A stretch of 64,000 bases of DNA from Phoma sp. XZ068 (taxonomy: Eukaryota > Ascomycota > Dothideomycetes > Pleosporales > Didymellaceae), in contig RBKR01000010.1 of assembly GCA_004835665.1 (NCBI GenBank), positions 1,054,001 through 1,118,000 of the forward strand, read 5' to 3'. The notes beneath the pieces were generated by a model. The model saw nothing but the letters and a program-made list of their open reading frames with translations. It had not been told where the DNA came from and did not search any database. Numbering within the stretch: position 1 is the first letter of the stretch; each line of letters opens with the position of its first letter. A program made the position numbers and the translations under genes. This document shows positions 1-10,561 of the stretch, piece after piece.

Positions 1-2
1 AC

Positions 3-293
3 CAGCTTCAGTCGAAGTATCCTAACCTGTCGCAGATAGCGCTGGACGTGCTAACTATCCCGGCCTCCAGCGCAGACTGTGAGCGTGTTTTCACAGGTAC
101 TGGCGACATACTTGAGCCACAGAGACGCAAAATGGGCAGCCAACTATTGGCTGCGTTGGTGTGTACCCAGCGGTGGATTCGAGCAGGATTCAAGCCTCCA
201 AGCGCAAAGGCAGCGGCAACGTACGACGATATCAAGCTCATCGAAGAGTTTGGCATAAGAATGTGGGAGGAGCCGCCGCCTACAACACTATAG
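3..293 (+). CDS. hAT transposase, C-terminal dimerisation fragment
   Basis: The reading frame is open from the left edge of the window and ends at a TAG at 291-293. The translation carries PASSADCERVFTGTGD followed by RRKMGSQLL, the typical hAT C-terminal dimerisation block (P-A-S-S-x-x-x-E-R-x-F-S/T, then R-x-x-L-x-x-x-x-x-x-x-L). This part of the protein mediates oligomerisation of the transposase in the nucleus. The BED finger and RNase H-like core must lie to the left, outside the window, so I cannot say whether the element is intact. The visible stretch has no stop. A strong hairpin follows about 70 bp downstream. Confidence 0.8.
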   Translation, partial: QLQSKYPNLSQIALDVLTIPASSADCERVFTGTGDILEPQRRKMGSQLLAALVCTQRWIRAGFKPPSAKAAATYDDIKLIEEFGIRMWEEPPPTTL

Positions 294-365
294 AAAAAGC
301 CTTCTTGGCGTTTCAAACTATCTAAAACTAAACAAACAAAACATAACACCATGAAAGTCGTCAAA

Positions 366-395
366 CAAACAAAATTGGTGCCTCAATTTTGTTTG
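366..395. repeat. Perfect 11-bp inverted repeat (hairpin)
   Basis: CAAACAAAATT (366-376) and AATTTTGTTTG (385-395) are perfect reverse complements around the 8-base loop GGTGCCTC. It lies just downstream of the hAT coding end, so it may be part of the element's subterminal region or a transcript 3' end. No 8-bp target duplication can be shown from one end alone. Confidence 0.7.
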
Positions 396-1289
396 TTTTG
401 TTTGTTGACAACTCTGCCTTGGAGGCGGTCGGAGCGTCGTGCGTGGGACGTTGTATAGCTTGGCAACCCTACGCTGGTTTTTATATGTAGAGTTTTACAA
501 TTCTGAGACGCAAGAAGTAATCTAGCTTCTTTTTGAGGTGATATAGGACGTTGTTGTGGCTGCATGGCTGTGAATAGACGACGCGCTGTACGCGTTTTGG
601 TGGGGCGGGCGACTTGGCGGTGGAAGACGTTATAATGGATTCGTTACGTCACTATGTGGTCAGCCGTTATCCTTATCGCAAACATGTCTAACGCTGCTTA
701 CTCTCTGCATCGTCACTCTATCAGTAGCAAAATAGTTACTGTCCTGCGGGTTGTGCTGGATTGGGTATGATGTTCGAAGAAATATGACTTCTGATTTGGC
801 ATTGGCTCGCTATTGAAGGAACAAGTAAGTTACAAGATAGAGGTCGTCCAGCTAGATGTGTTGAATATCGTGGTGGCTGAAACACAAGAGCTGCATCCCA
901 TTAGCCTATACAAAGGACACAATCCAATGACCAACTATCACTTGTCTCAACAAGATGCGTTACTGCTCGGTTCACTTACATGAAATGAGTTCGCTGTCTC
1001 TGATCACGTGATCATTAGCATCACTACTTAACACGTCACTCCTCTGTAAAGAGGGGCTACTTGCCCATCAGCTGTGATTGGCCGACTTTACTAACTTGTG
1101 ACATACCTTGGCCAGTTACGATGTTTGATCGTAACCCCCGCTCTCGTCTGGCATAAGGGTGAGAGAAGCCTTCCTTGGGTTAAGTCATGCTTTCTTGTTC
1201 CTTCTAGGCATGCCGCCGACCTGTACTGAGACTTCAATAGCGCCCAACCGCCAGCACGCCGACATACTTCTTCTCCACGGTATATCGAC
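396..1289. other. No gene recognised
   Basis: Only short frames with no recognisable motif. I see nothing to annotate. Confidence 0.5.
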
Positions 1290-1772
1290 ATGTCTGAACA
1301 CCCGTGCAGCAATTGCCGCTCTCGCGGGGTTCGTTGTGTTGTGAGTCCCGCGACTGGCCGTTGTGTTGAGTGTTCGGCGAACAACCGCCAGTGTGATAAG
1401 GTGTTGAACTGGACCCGCATCGCGCGGTTCGATCAACAAGAAGCTGATATCCGGGTTCAGTTGGAAGCTCTCGAGCGCGAGCGCCGCCAGTCCTTTTGTG
1501 AGGAAGAGGAGGGTCATGCCCTCTACCGTAGTGAGGAAGCAGAGCGCGAGGATCGCCACCGGGCGTTCCTTGCCAAGAGCGATCGTTTGTGCAAGCGTTT
1601 GTTCCAGATCCATTCCCAGCGGGGAAAGCTGTTAGAAAACGAGTTCGAGTCGATCGAAGAATTAGAGAAGCTGGAAGCCGAGGAACGAGCTGTACAAGCT
1701 CCTTCTGAGTCCTCAGCTCCGGAGCGCTTGTCCGATTTCGGCAGGACTCGGCTCGAGGATCCTGGTTCCTGA
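1290..1772 (+). CDS. Small Cys-rich protein with acidic coiled coil
   Basis: A 160-aa ORF. Residues 6-35 carry six cysteines: CSNCRSRGVRC, then a spacer, then CVECSANNRQC. This resembles a Zn2Cys6-like cluster but lacks the basic stretch expected between the second and third cysteines (RSRGVR instead of a run such as RRRKVK). Residues 50-145 are rich in E, R and K and probably form a coiled coil. Short proteins of this kind are common beside repeats in fungal genomes, and I infer an element-associated origin. A DNA-binding role is possible but not shown. No intron is needed. The start is the first ATG before the cysteine block. Confidence 0.45.
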   Translation: MSEHPCSNCRSRGVRCVVSPATGRCVECSANNRQCDKVLNWTRIARFDQQEADIRVQLEALERERRQSFCEEEEGHALYRSEEAEREDRHRAFLAKSDRLCKRLFQIHSQRGKLLENEFESIEELEKLEAEERAVQAPSESSAPERLSDFGRTRLEDPGS

Positions 1773-2155
1773 TCTCCTGGCGTTTTTGAAACTCCTACAG
1801 TTTCTCGTTAGGGTTCCTGAGGTTCTTCAGCGCTGACAAGTCCTCGAAAGAGTCGTCCTTGATCCTGCCTGGCTAACGCTGGCGGCAATCGACGTCCCAC
1901 CTTCCTAAACCTACCATGTTCCACCAGCTCACAGTACTTCTATAAAATGCACCGTCCTCAGGACCAGGGTGGCTCTGAGGTAAGCCGCTCTTGCCGCCTT
2001 ATGCGTAGATACTCACGCCGCGGAAGCCTCTTTCCGAGCAAGATGTTTGTTTGCTTCGCCGCTATGGAAAGCTCCCGAGAAGATGTGCTTGATAACCAAC
2101 TTGAGGCATTTTTGCCCTATGTTTGCCCAGTCCTACATAAATCAGCTGATTCGAC

Positions 2156-2925
2156 CTAATGGCAGAGACGCCAATACTTCGATTCGGGTGCTTTTGCTCT
2201 CTCGCATGCGAATAGAGTATCCGACAATGGCCACATACCTAGCAGGGGGTCTATGGCATCTTGAGGATGTAATGTTTGTGCTGGACGACCCAGAAGCGCC
2301 AGGGCTGGATTTATCGGGTCGAGCATTGGCATGGACATGGCCATATCACTGCCGGATTCATCGCGCTCCATGCTCCCGCTAGGCGTTGTGTACATGGCTC
2401 GTTCTTGTGACAAGGCTTCCATCATGGCTTCGACACGAGCCATGCGCGTTTCCACGGACAATCCAAGTGCACTTGCATCGCTGGCTCTCCGCTCGTTGTT
2501 CTGATGCCGCGGGATAATATTGCGTCGCGCAAGGCCGCTGCCATTGCTGATTGATGTCGAAGTCGAGGGCTGCTGTGAGAGCGAGGGTCGACTGAGATTC
2601 TGCAAGGCCTCGGCTGCCGTCTGGTCTTCCGAGAAGAAGCAACGCTTGCCGTTGTCTCGACATCGCTGGCAGGGATTCTCACCAGAGCACTGGTTAGGTC
2701 AGCACGAAACATGCACAGTGAAGGTAGACGATGACGTACTTTCAACATGACACACCTGGAGAGCAATGTTAGCTGTGACCAAGGTACAAGTGTTAGTTGC
2801 AATGCTGCCATTGCATTACTCGCGAGCGACCATGGCGGAATGATCGGAACGGTCGCAAGTACATGGGTTCAAGACGCGACATACATGCTTTGGCGCATAT
2901 TTCTGGCGAACCTTCTTTCTCTTAG
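2156..2925 (-). pseudogene. Truncated Zn2Cys6 transcription factor
   Basis: On the minus strand, 2689-2156 reads CSGENPCQRCRDNGKRCFF and then a Ser/Gln-rich linker with a predicted helix (SVETRMARVEAMMEAL), which is the second half of a fungal Zn2Cys6 domain plus linker. About 190 bp upstream (near 2910-2870) another frame reads PKRKKVRQKYAPK, the basic stretch normally just before the first cysteine. The first-half cysteines cannot be read: between 2750 and 2690 only CVMLK remains in place of a full C-x2-C-x6-C segment. The fungal_trans middle domain is absent because the frame stops at 2156. I conclude a decayed regulator fragment, probably with an intron ending at the ctaaccag at about 2690-2697. 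Confidence 0.55.
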
Positions 2926-2950
2926 GCGAGGATGATCAATCATCGTCTTT

Positions 2951-4442
2951 TCGATCCAAGGGCGATGTCTGGTTGTTCATAACGCGGTAACATGGATGTT
3001 GGATGGGGTCGTTGACTGTCCACCGCTCGGAACGGACGCGCTGAGTTGGTCCAAGCGCGACCTTGGCAACATCGACGCGCCAACGCGCTCTTTCCACCAA
3101 CCACCTCCACGTCACTGCTTCCATCATCGTCATTGCCGCAGTGAAGAAGTCATCAGCGCGAGCATGGGGGGGCTCTTGCACAGTTGAGATCTGGTTTCCT
3201 TGTCTAGATACACCGTTCAGACATCTTGTTTTTCTGCGCTTATTCATCATCTGTATCTCCGCCTCCAACACTACGTCCACATTGGCACCTGTACGCATAT
3301 GCAGAGTTCAAAGGGGCCCAAGGACATCCTCAAGGAACCCAAGATTGCAGCTGCACCCGTCGCCAACATTGCGTGATTGTCGCGTTCTTTTAATAGACTC
3401 GCCCTTCGCTTCACAGGAATTCAATGGCCATTCATGCTCCCGCGTAGTTACCCGAACAACGGCCTTTCTCTAGCAAAAGTAAAGCCACTGCCCAGTTTTG
3501 CGTTCGTGCTCTAGAACCTTCACTCGATTTGAGGCGACTGACCAATCGGCGCGCGTTCTCCCCGTCGAGCGACCTCTCCCTTCCTACACTTTCTTCATTG
3601 TACAACCAGAGCATGGCCTGGCGACTGGACCAATCAAGAGCATCTGAGGAGAAGTCGACACACTACGCATGCTCAGTGAACGCGACAGCTTCCTCCGCAA
3701 GGGATCGAGGGACTGCCGCTCCCCAACCGTTACTATCAAACAGAATTCCCAAACAACGGATCTAATCTTCGCGACATACTCAATACCAACACTCATGAAC
3801 ATGCTATGATCATCAAGCTTCAGATTTCGATAAACTGCAGGCTTGAGACACCAAAGATAGTCCGTCGATGTTGTATGGTCACGCTGCCGAACCTACATTC
3901 TTTCGACACCGATGCCACTTCGAAGCCACCTCGACTACGTTTTGAGCGCACAGCCATTCCCATCAGTCACCATCTTGGCATCCAGCTACGCATTCTTGGC
4001 ACAGCGTTTGGTATATCGGACTTGGAAAATCACCGACAAGCCGCCGTCGCCGCATGCCTCAATACGAAAGATGTTGATGCTGGCAATTCCGAATGGCCCT
4101 CCACTTGCAGGAAGAATGAACACAGATACGCGGGTCACTAGGTGGGGCTGTTACACACCCGTTGCCAGGTGATCGGTACGAACGATCTCGAAGTGCCGTA
4201 AACAGCCCTATGGCTGAACACGAGTTATATGGGTCCGAATGCACCCTCTTCCTTTCGAGCTCTTCGCCGCTGCAGCCAACCCTTCGCTACACCTACTGTC
4301 ATTCGTTTGACCACGCTCACTACAGTCTGCATAGACAAACGGCCTATCCGAGACGAAGTCTCTGTCCATACCTGAAACAAGGTAGAACATTTACACTGCC
4401 CAGGACTTACTGACCAAAGACCTAATTGCACGGTCCCCCAGT
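2951..4442. other. No gene recognised
   Basis: Many short overlapping frames on both strands, none with a motif I can name. I treat them as chance ORFs. Confidence 0.5.
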
Positions 4443-4772
4443 ATGGGACGTGTCTACCGACATGTGCTCTCCATGAGCTTGATACTTGCAGTCGTGGGCG
4501 CTCTGCCTGCCCCGATGCCTGAGATTAACCTTGGAGGAGCGCTTGAAGCAGGACTCTCGATCCTTGGACCTGCCCCTCCAGCTGGACCTGGCGTTCCAGC
4601 AGCTCCACCAGGTCCTGGCGTCACAGCAGTTCCGGCTTCTCCTGGGCTTCCAGCATCTCCAGCCGGTCCTGGCGTCCCAGCAGCTCCGGCTTCCCCTGGC
4701 CTTCCAGCATCACCAGCTGGTCCAGGCCTTGCAGCTGATGCGCAACAAGATCACTCACATCACCAAACTTGA
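4443..4772 (+). CDS. Secreted Pro/Gly/Ala-repeat protein, 3' end replaced by transposon
   Basis: The 109-aa ORF opens with a classical signal peptide (hydrophobic MSLILAVVGA, likely cleavage after ALPAP or just before). The mature part is low-complexity P-G-A-S repeats built from an 18-residue unit (VPAAPASPGLPASPAGPG). At about 4738 the DNA becomes homologous to a pogo transposase in another frame, so the last residues (DAQQDHSHHQT) are read out of transposon DNA and the original C-terminus is lost. The family resembles secreted, cell-wall or effector-like repeat proteins, but I cannot assign a function. Whether the chimeric gene is expressed is unknown. Confidence 0.5.
   Translation: MGRVYRHVLSMSLILAVVGALPAPMPEINLGGALEAGLSILGPAPPAGPGVPAAPPGPGVTAVPASPGLPASPAGPGVPAAPASPGLPASPAGPGLAADAQQDHSHHQT
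4620..4727 (+). repeat. Two 54-bp tandem coding repeats
   Basis: Two adjacent copies (4620-4673 and 4674-4727) encode nearly the same 18 residues; a shorter degenerate copy precedes them. They keep the reading frame, as expected for a repeat-variable surface or secreted protein. Confidence 0.7.
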
Positions 4773-5512
4773 GTTCTCGCCGTGCTTCATGGCGGCTTCT
4801 GACGCGTCATTCACAGAGAGCAATATCCAGGGAGGGTTCAGAGGCGCTGGTCTAGTTCCATTTGACCCAGAGGCTGTGATAGCAAAGCTTGAAGTTCGCC
4901 TGCGTACTCCACCACTACCTACTGTGGATGAGAGTACGTGGCACTCTCAAACCTTAAGCAATACTGTGGATTTTGGGTCACAATCGAAGCTGATTAGAGA
5001 GAGGATTCAGCGACACGGCGATAGGTTCGCCAACCTCAATGGTTGATGCCCTTAATCAGCTCACCAAAGGCGCAGAGATGATAGCGCATTCACTAGTTTT
5101 GGTGCGCAACCAAGTTGCAGACCTTGAAGCAGCTAATGAGGCCGCTACACGCCGTAAATCACACAAAAGAAAGCGAATCCAGCGTGAAGGGACACTAACG
5201 TTCAGTGAAGGAGTGCGGCTGACTACTCTAAAAGAGTTTAATGCTCGCAGCGATGGAAAGAAGGCAAAGAAGAAGGCGCGCGTTGAACTAGGCACTTAGT
5301 CTTCAAGACGCTGTAGGACGTGTGGCGAGGTAGGGCACAACGCGCGAACGTGCAAGAAAGATGCGCAAAGTAATGTAGATTGGTAAAGTATACTGCAGAT
5401 TGCAGCAAATTGCTACAAACTGTGGCAATATGTAGAAGTAGTTGCGGTGTTGGTGTGGTCTTGGCAAAACCTCGTCACTCGCTTGTCTTCGTCACTCGCT
5501 TGTTGTCGCACG
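4738..5512 (+). pseudogene. pogo/Fot transposase C-terminal fragment with one terminus
   Basis: From LMRNKITHITKLEF onward the protein matches, almost residue for residue, the C-terminal third of the intact transposase encoded at 42852-44504. Three breaks are visible: the 5' two thirds are missing; an extra base near 5024 shifts the frame between RIQRHGD and MVDALNQL; and a TAG at 5297-5299 replaces CAG of the intact copy. Downstream the frame resumes with a CCHC knuckle (CRTCGEVGHNARTC) and stops at 5386. The segment 5473-5502 holds two copies of CGTCACTCGCTTG spaced 17 bp apart, which is this subfamily's terminal signal. The outer boundary near 5512 is approximate. Confidence 0.85.
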
Positions 5513-5535
5513 GTTGGGTGCGGGGGTTGCAAGTA

Positions 5536-7678
5536 CCGTGCACGGACTCGTGATGCGCATGGACGCGTGATGCGCACCCAACCACTTTTGACCGCCAAAT
5601 AAAAGTGAGGCTATTGAGCCACACACAAACGCGATCATCACGAGAAAAGCTGGTGAATTAATCTATTGACTATTGCGCACATTTTGACGATCTCATTTTG
5701 TACGTAGGCTTGGTGTAGCGACCGCTCTTCGTCTTGACAGGTGGTGGTGGTGGGGAAGGCTCATGAGCAACCTGCCGACTCCGCGCACCAACACGACCAC
5801 GACGCTTGGCTACTTTTGACTGCGATTGCTGTGAGGCCTTGCGCTTAGCCTGTTTAGGCAATTGGATACTTTTGCCAGCGTCTCGAGCGCGTTTTTGAGC
5901 TGCTCTCGCTGCCTTGCGAGCGTCGATTTGAGCGCGCTCCTCGGCACGCTGCTGCGCGCTCTTCAGCCAACCTCAACCGCTCCGCACGCTTATCCTCTTG
6001 CTCTTTAACCTTGAGCAGCTTCTTTTGGTGTTGAACTTCACGCCTAGTAGTCTTAGCAGCCTCTTCTTCTAACTCCTGCTGCTTAGTTGCCTTAAGCTCC
6101 TGTTCAGCACGTGCTTTCGATCCTGGACTCCACAAGATAGCACCACCTTGGAGGTTAGGGTCGGTAGGTTGCAAAGGCAGTACTTTTTTCTTCTTTCTCT
6201 TCTTCTTATCGGTCGATAAGGCCTCTTCAAGGCCCTCCACCTTGTGCTTATATAGCTCTAATTGCACGTGGAGTTGGTGAAAGGCCTGGTCAACTACTGC
6301 GGCGGTACCAGGCTCATCTCCCGCCCGCTCACGCCTTAGCAGCCTCTGCGTCTTCAAATAACTAGGTGAACTAGGTGCTGGCTGAAGCTTTGATGGCTCT
6401 GGAGTCGTGCTAGGTGACTGAGGTGGTGGTGTTTTGAACCGATCGAGCATAACGTCAGCGTTGGGTGGGTAGATTCCAGTGCACTCAAAGGCTCGCTTGA
6501 CCAACGCCTCAGTGAAGGTACTCTTCCAGGCCGCCCAGAAAATAGAGAAGAAGTCGCTCTGATTGACTGGGCACCAGCCTAGTGTGGTGTGGTTGCGACG
6601 AAGGAGCTCTTTGGAGTAGTTTGACGCCAGCGATTTGAAGCACACCACATCGAGCGGCTGAAGCGTGTGGGTAGCGTGCGGAGGGAAGATAAGCAGCAGA
6701 ATCCTGTGGTTATGAGCGTAATCGATGAAGGCCTTCGTCACGTGGCTGCCGTGCCCGTCAAGGATAAGTAACCTGTACTTCCCCCGAGCCTTGACCTTAG
6801 TATAGCGATCAAACACCTGTTGCAACCACGCCAAACCCAAATCGTCGTTCGTCCATCCATTATGTGAGACGCCGAAGTGGATAGAGTGCTTATCGGCATC
6901 GATTTCGCGTACCCAGCTTTGCTGTACCGTGAGTGATGGTGAAGGAAATATGACTGCTGGAGGTAAGGTTGACCCATCGCCACATATTGATGCCAGCACC
7001 GTCACCCATTTTCTGTTGCCGTCGTGCGATGACTGCTTATACTGCTTAAGCCCATAGAGCTCCTTATCAAAGATTCTGACGCTCTTTCCAATCACTCCAA
7101 TCATGAAGCCCTTCTCATCCATGTTGTACGTGTTCTCCGCCTCTACCTCATGCTCGTCGATTTTACCGTGCAAAAGAGTGAAGTACAGGCGGTGCTTCTC
7201 ACTAGAATCAGCCTCGTGGCGGCTGGTTTCCATAGGCGTTGTCCAGGCCGTAATAAGCGTGTCGTGGTTGCAATGAAGGAAGCGCGTCACCCATCGATCG
7301 CTTGGCGCCCAAGCACACAAGGGAGTGACTATATTTATAATCATCTGCCTTGTAGGCATTAAGTGTCTCTCTGTGAGTCCTCTGATGTACTGTACAACCT
7401 CTACCTCATCGCGTGGGTGTAGCAGTCGTTGGGAAGATGCCTCGGTTGCATGGCTGACGACTTCACCACGGTGTTGACGCGTCAACGTTGAGCGACAACA
7501 ACTGTGTTTTTTAGAAAGAGCTGTATATGAAAAATGTTCTCCAGGCTTCAAACTATCTAGCTCTTCAAGGGCTTCCTCTAACGGCATCGTGGTGTTGAGG
7601 TATGGGGGTGCAAACGACGCGTCAAAAGTTGGTGAGGTGCGCATCACGCGTCCATGTGCATCACGAGTCCGTGCACGG
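5536..7678 (-). mobile_element. pogo-like DNA transposon with ~58-bp TIRs and TA duplication
   Basis: The left end (5536-5592) and the reverse complement of the right end (7678-7621) match with only a few differences and are flanked by TA at 5534-5535 and 7679-7680. Each end holds two CGTGATGCGCA boxes with a 17-bp period (5549 and 5566 on the left). The element is 2143 bp and carries one transposase gene on the minus strand. Tc1/mariner-superfamily elements of the pogo/Fot type duplicate TA, in agreement with these flanks. Confidence 0.9.
5854..7587 (-). CDS. pogo/Fot-type DDE transposase, C-terminal tail frameshifted
   Basis: Order of parts: N-terminal helix-turn-helix (about residues 1-40 from M at 7587), CENP-B/Tc5-type HTH around TERHLMPTRQMI, then the DDE_1 core with YNMDEKGF, LLILDGHGSH and HTLQPLDVVCF. 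The last two aspartates are separated by 35 residues, the usual pogo/Fot spacing. The ORF also extends upstream to an ATG at 7644, but that lies inside the TIR, so I prefer 7587. Near 5943-5964 an extra base moves the end out of frame: this frame stops at 5854, while the neighbouring frame continues as a basic tail (DARKAARAAQKRARDAGK) to 5670. The catalytic core is intact, so function may be retained. Confidence 0.85.
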   Translation of the reverse strand: MPLEEALEELDSLKPGEHFSYTALSKKHSCCRSTLTRQHRGEVVSHATEASSQRLLHPRDEVEVVQYIRGLTERHLMPTRQMIINIVTPLCAWAPSDRWVTRFLHCNHDTLITAWTTPMETSRHEADSSEKHRLYFTLLHGKIDEHEVEAENTYNMDEKGFMIGVIGKSVRIFDKELYGLKQYKQSSHDGNRKWVTVLASICGDGSTLPPAVIFPSPSLTVQQSWVREIDADKHSIHFGVSHNGWTNDDLGLAWLQQVFDRYTKVKARGKYRLLILDGHGSHVTKAFIDYAHNHRILLLIFPPHATHTLQPLDVVCFKSLASNYSKELLRRNHTTLGWCPVNQSDFFSIFWAAWKSTFTEALVKRAFECTGIYPPNADVMLDRFKTPPPQSPSTTPEPSKLQPAPSSPSYLKTQRLLRRERAGDEPGTAAVVDQAFHQLHVQLELYKHKVEGLEEALSTDKKKRKKKKVLPLQPTDPNLQGGAILWSPGSKARAEQELKATKQQELEEEAAKTTRREVQHQKKLLKVKEQEDKRAERLRLAEERAAACRGARSNRRSQGSESSSKTRSRRWQKYPIA

Positions 7679-7790
7679 TACCTCGGCCAATTAGACGCGA
7701 GATATCACCTGTATTTGTTTACCCAACCGCGACGCGCGATAGCTGCGTTCTCTTTCTTTGTCCTACAACGACATACTCGCGAGTGTTAAA

Positions 7791-10561
7791 ATGTCCGACA
7801 TTGAATCCAGCCCCCCGAATGTCGGCAGTGACGGCAATCCATCAGCTGATCTGTCTGCACGACCTCAGCGTTCCCAAAGAATTGATTATTGTTGGTATGA
7901 CTCGTATGAGAACTCTAATACTGTGGCGCATGTGATGCAAGTCTCAATAGAGTCGAAATTATCTTTTATTCGAGAAATCTCCGTTGCTTTTTCCAGAGCG
8001 CAACCTATTCCTTTATATCTACGGCCTCAACTTCAGCTCTTCGGCCTGGCCGACGGTCAACCCGATCGTCTCGGTCTCACCGAAGGTATAGAGTTTCGGT
8101 CTCTCCGATCCAGATATCACCGTACTTTCTAGACCTGCCAACACATACGATGCTCTCAAGACGCATGGCAGACAACACGGCTACGGCTTTGTTCTCAAGC
8201 GAAGCAAGCCTCACAACTCAGATGTCAAGACACGATACTACTATCATTGTGACCGATTTCGGACCTACCAGTCAAGTGCAAAAAAGTCAAGTACAAGCAC
8301 GCGTGCGACCGGATGCCCCTTCAAGCTAGTCATCTTTAGGGTGAGGCATGTCGAGCAATGGAAGCTAGAGGTTCTGGACAAGCATCACAACCACGCCCGG
8401 TCGATCAACCCCAGCGCGCACAATGTGTATCGCAAGCGTACAACGGCACAAAAGGAAGTGATCGAATTGATGACCCATGCGGGGGCGCGGCCGATGCAGA
8501 TCCTCGCTGCAATCCAAAGTGAAGATCATGACACCCTGGTCACGGCCACCGACATTCGGGGCGAGAGAAAGACGATCAGAGAGAAACAGTTGGGCGGGAG
8601 GAGTCCGATGGAGGCATTGCTAGACGATCTATCCACAGCAGACTGGATCTTCGCCGTTAAGAAGGATGACAACAATCGCATCCAGAACCTCTTCTTCGCC
8701 CATCAAAAGCAGGTCGAGCTTCTGCTGGCGAATCCTGATGTACTATTGATGGACTGCACATATCGAACCAACAAGTACAAACTTCCTCTGCTCCACATAC
8801 TCGGCTGCACTAATCTGCAGACGTTCTTCTCTGCAGGCTTCTGCTTCCTCAGCAACGAAACACATGCAGACTACCACTGGGCGATCGCAAACTTCCTCCT
8901 CAAGACAGGCGTGCAACAACCGCGTGTGTTTATCAGCGACCAGGAAGAAGCATTGAAGATGTCAGCGCGCGCGCTGCTCCCAGGAGTTCCTCAACTCTTG
9001 TGTGTGTGGCACATCAACAAGAACGTTCAAACGAAAGCGCAACAGATCTGGAGAGATGCTGATGGCACGACAAAAGAAGAGAAGCAGAGGATTGTTGAGC
9101 AAAGGGCTTCATTCATGAAACGTTGGACTCAGGTACGCTGACTATAAGCGTTGAGAGCGCTCTGTAGCAGCTCTGCTAGCAACCTTAGACTGATCGAGGC
9201 AGCTTGTCTACGCGAAGAGACCGATGGACTTCCAATTCAAGTGGAACGATCTGCTCAAAGACTACAGTCACCAGCCGGAGCTTTGCCGGTACCTGCAAGA
9301 AAACCAATACCTAACACGCACAGAGTGGGCAGCGGCCTGGACCTCCCATCACCGACACTACAACACAATCACAAGCTCACCTGTTGAGGGCATGCACAAG
9401 GTCTTAAAGGACTATCTTATGACTTCAACAGGCGACTTGCTCCGTGTCGTCGCGAGGATCGAACAGATGGTCAAGAGTCAACACAGCAAATACGCAAAGG
9501 AGATTGCGTCTTCTAAGCACAGAACCAAGTTTCAGCACAAGCTCGAGTCCATGCCCTTCCTGCCTCCTGGGATCCATGATGTCCTTACTCCACCAGCTAT
9601 CGAACGTATCAGGCAACAAGATTTGCTGCGACAGAAAGAGCAACGACAGCGTCGTGGTGGGCATCCTTGTTCGGGCCTCTTTGAGAAAACGAATGGCCTT
9701 CCATGCCGGCATACGCTGCAAGAGGTGATGGCTGCTAGATCCACACTGCGATTGAATCACCTCTACGACGATCATTGGCGCTATCAACGTGAGCATGGCC
9801 CGTCAATGCGCTCATCCTCGAGACCGTTCCAGTCCGTTCTCGAGCCACTTACCGTTCAGACAAGAGGTGCGCCAAGAAGAAACGAAGCATCCACTCGCCG
9901 AGACCCCTCAGGTTTCGAACGGCGTGTGCCACCTTCTATACCTCGCTTTCAACCCTCCCATCAATACCAGGGTCAAACGCTGGCTGAAGCTCTGCAGCAA
10001 GTCAACACCTCTGTCACTGTTTCGATTCCCAGCTCTACTTCAGTTGCAGATCCTGTAACCACCTGCATATCTGTGTCGATCCCAGCACCTGCTCCTCTAC
10101 CTCCTGCTTCACCTTGGTCATCTCCGCCTGTAGCTGTCGCTGTGTCAGTGACCATGGCTTCGCCCCCTGTCTGGCAACCTCCGACATTAGAAGAGTTCTT
10201 AGCCGACGTTGAAGGTCGGCGATGTCAACCTGTGTTATATAATTGCAATGATATGATGTCGGCTACTAATTTCCTGACAGAAACAGGGCAGGAGGGGGAT
10301 CCTGCAGAGCTGGTGGAGGCACGGAACATGGCTCTTGCTAAGCAGGGACTCTTCGCTTCCTGCACGCCGACTATGGCTTGGAACTATCATTTTGGAGACA
10401 TGGAAGCTTTCTATGCTGAAAGGTTTGCACAGGTTGATGCTCAAGATGCAATTGCTGAGCCTGAGGTCACATCTACACGGCGGCCCAAACGCGCTGCAGC
10501 AGTGGCGGCTCCAGAAGCCTGGAAAGACCTTGGTCCGCGAAAGAGACGACGGTGTGAGTAG
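7791..10561 (+). CDS. Mutator-like element (MULE) transposase with FAR1 and SWIM domains
   Basis: A FAR1/WRKY-GCM1-like N-terminal zinc domain (YYYHCDR, TGCPFKLVIF; about 8190-8340) is followed by the MULE core: first acidic residue in VLLMDCTYRTNKY, second in VFISDQEEAL with CVWH, third in SPVEGMHKVLK, then a SWIM finger (CSGLFEKTNGLPCRH) and a basic C-terminus. An intron at 9133-9202 (gtacgc...gaggcag, 70 bp) restores the frame (WTQ to LVYAKRP). The extreme N-terminus is uncertain: the frame carrying the domain opens only at 8092, while the ATG at 7791 lies in another frame, so a further intron or a frameshift must lie between. I found no terminal inverted repeats. The pogo element ends about 110 bp upstream. 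Confidence 0.8.

Noticed and set aside
2936..3298. 120-aa minus-strand ORF upstream of the broken Zn2Cys6 fragment
   Set aside because: No motif, and its frame does not join the basic PKRKKVRQK segment of the regulator.
4486..5046. 186-aa ORF joining the Pro/Gly repeat to the transposase tail
   Set aside because: Its first half reads the repeat in a shifted frame without a signal peptide. Only the transposase half is meaningful, and it is annotated as the fragment.
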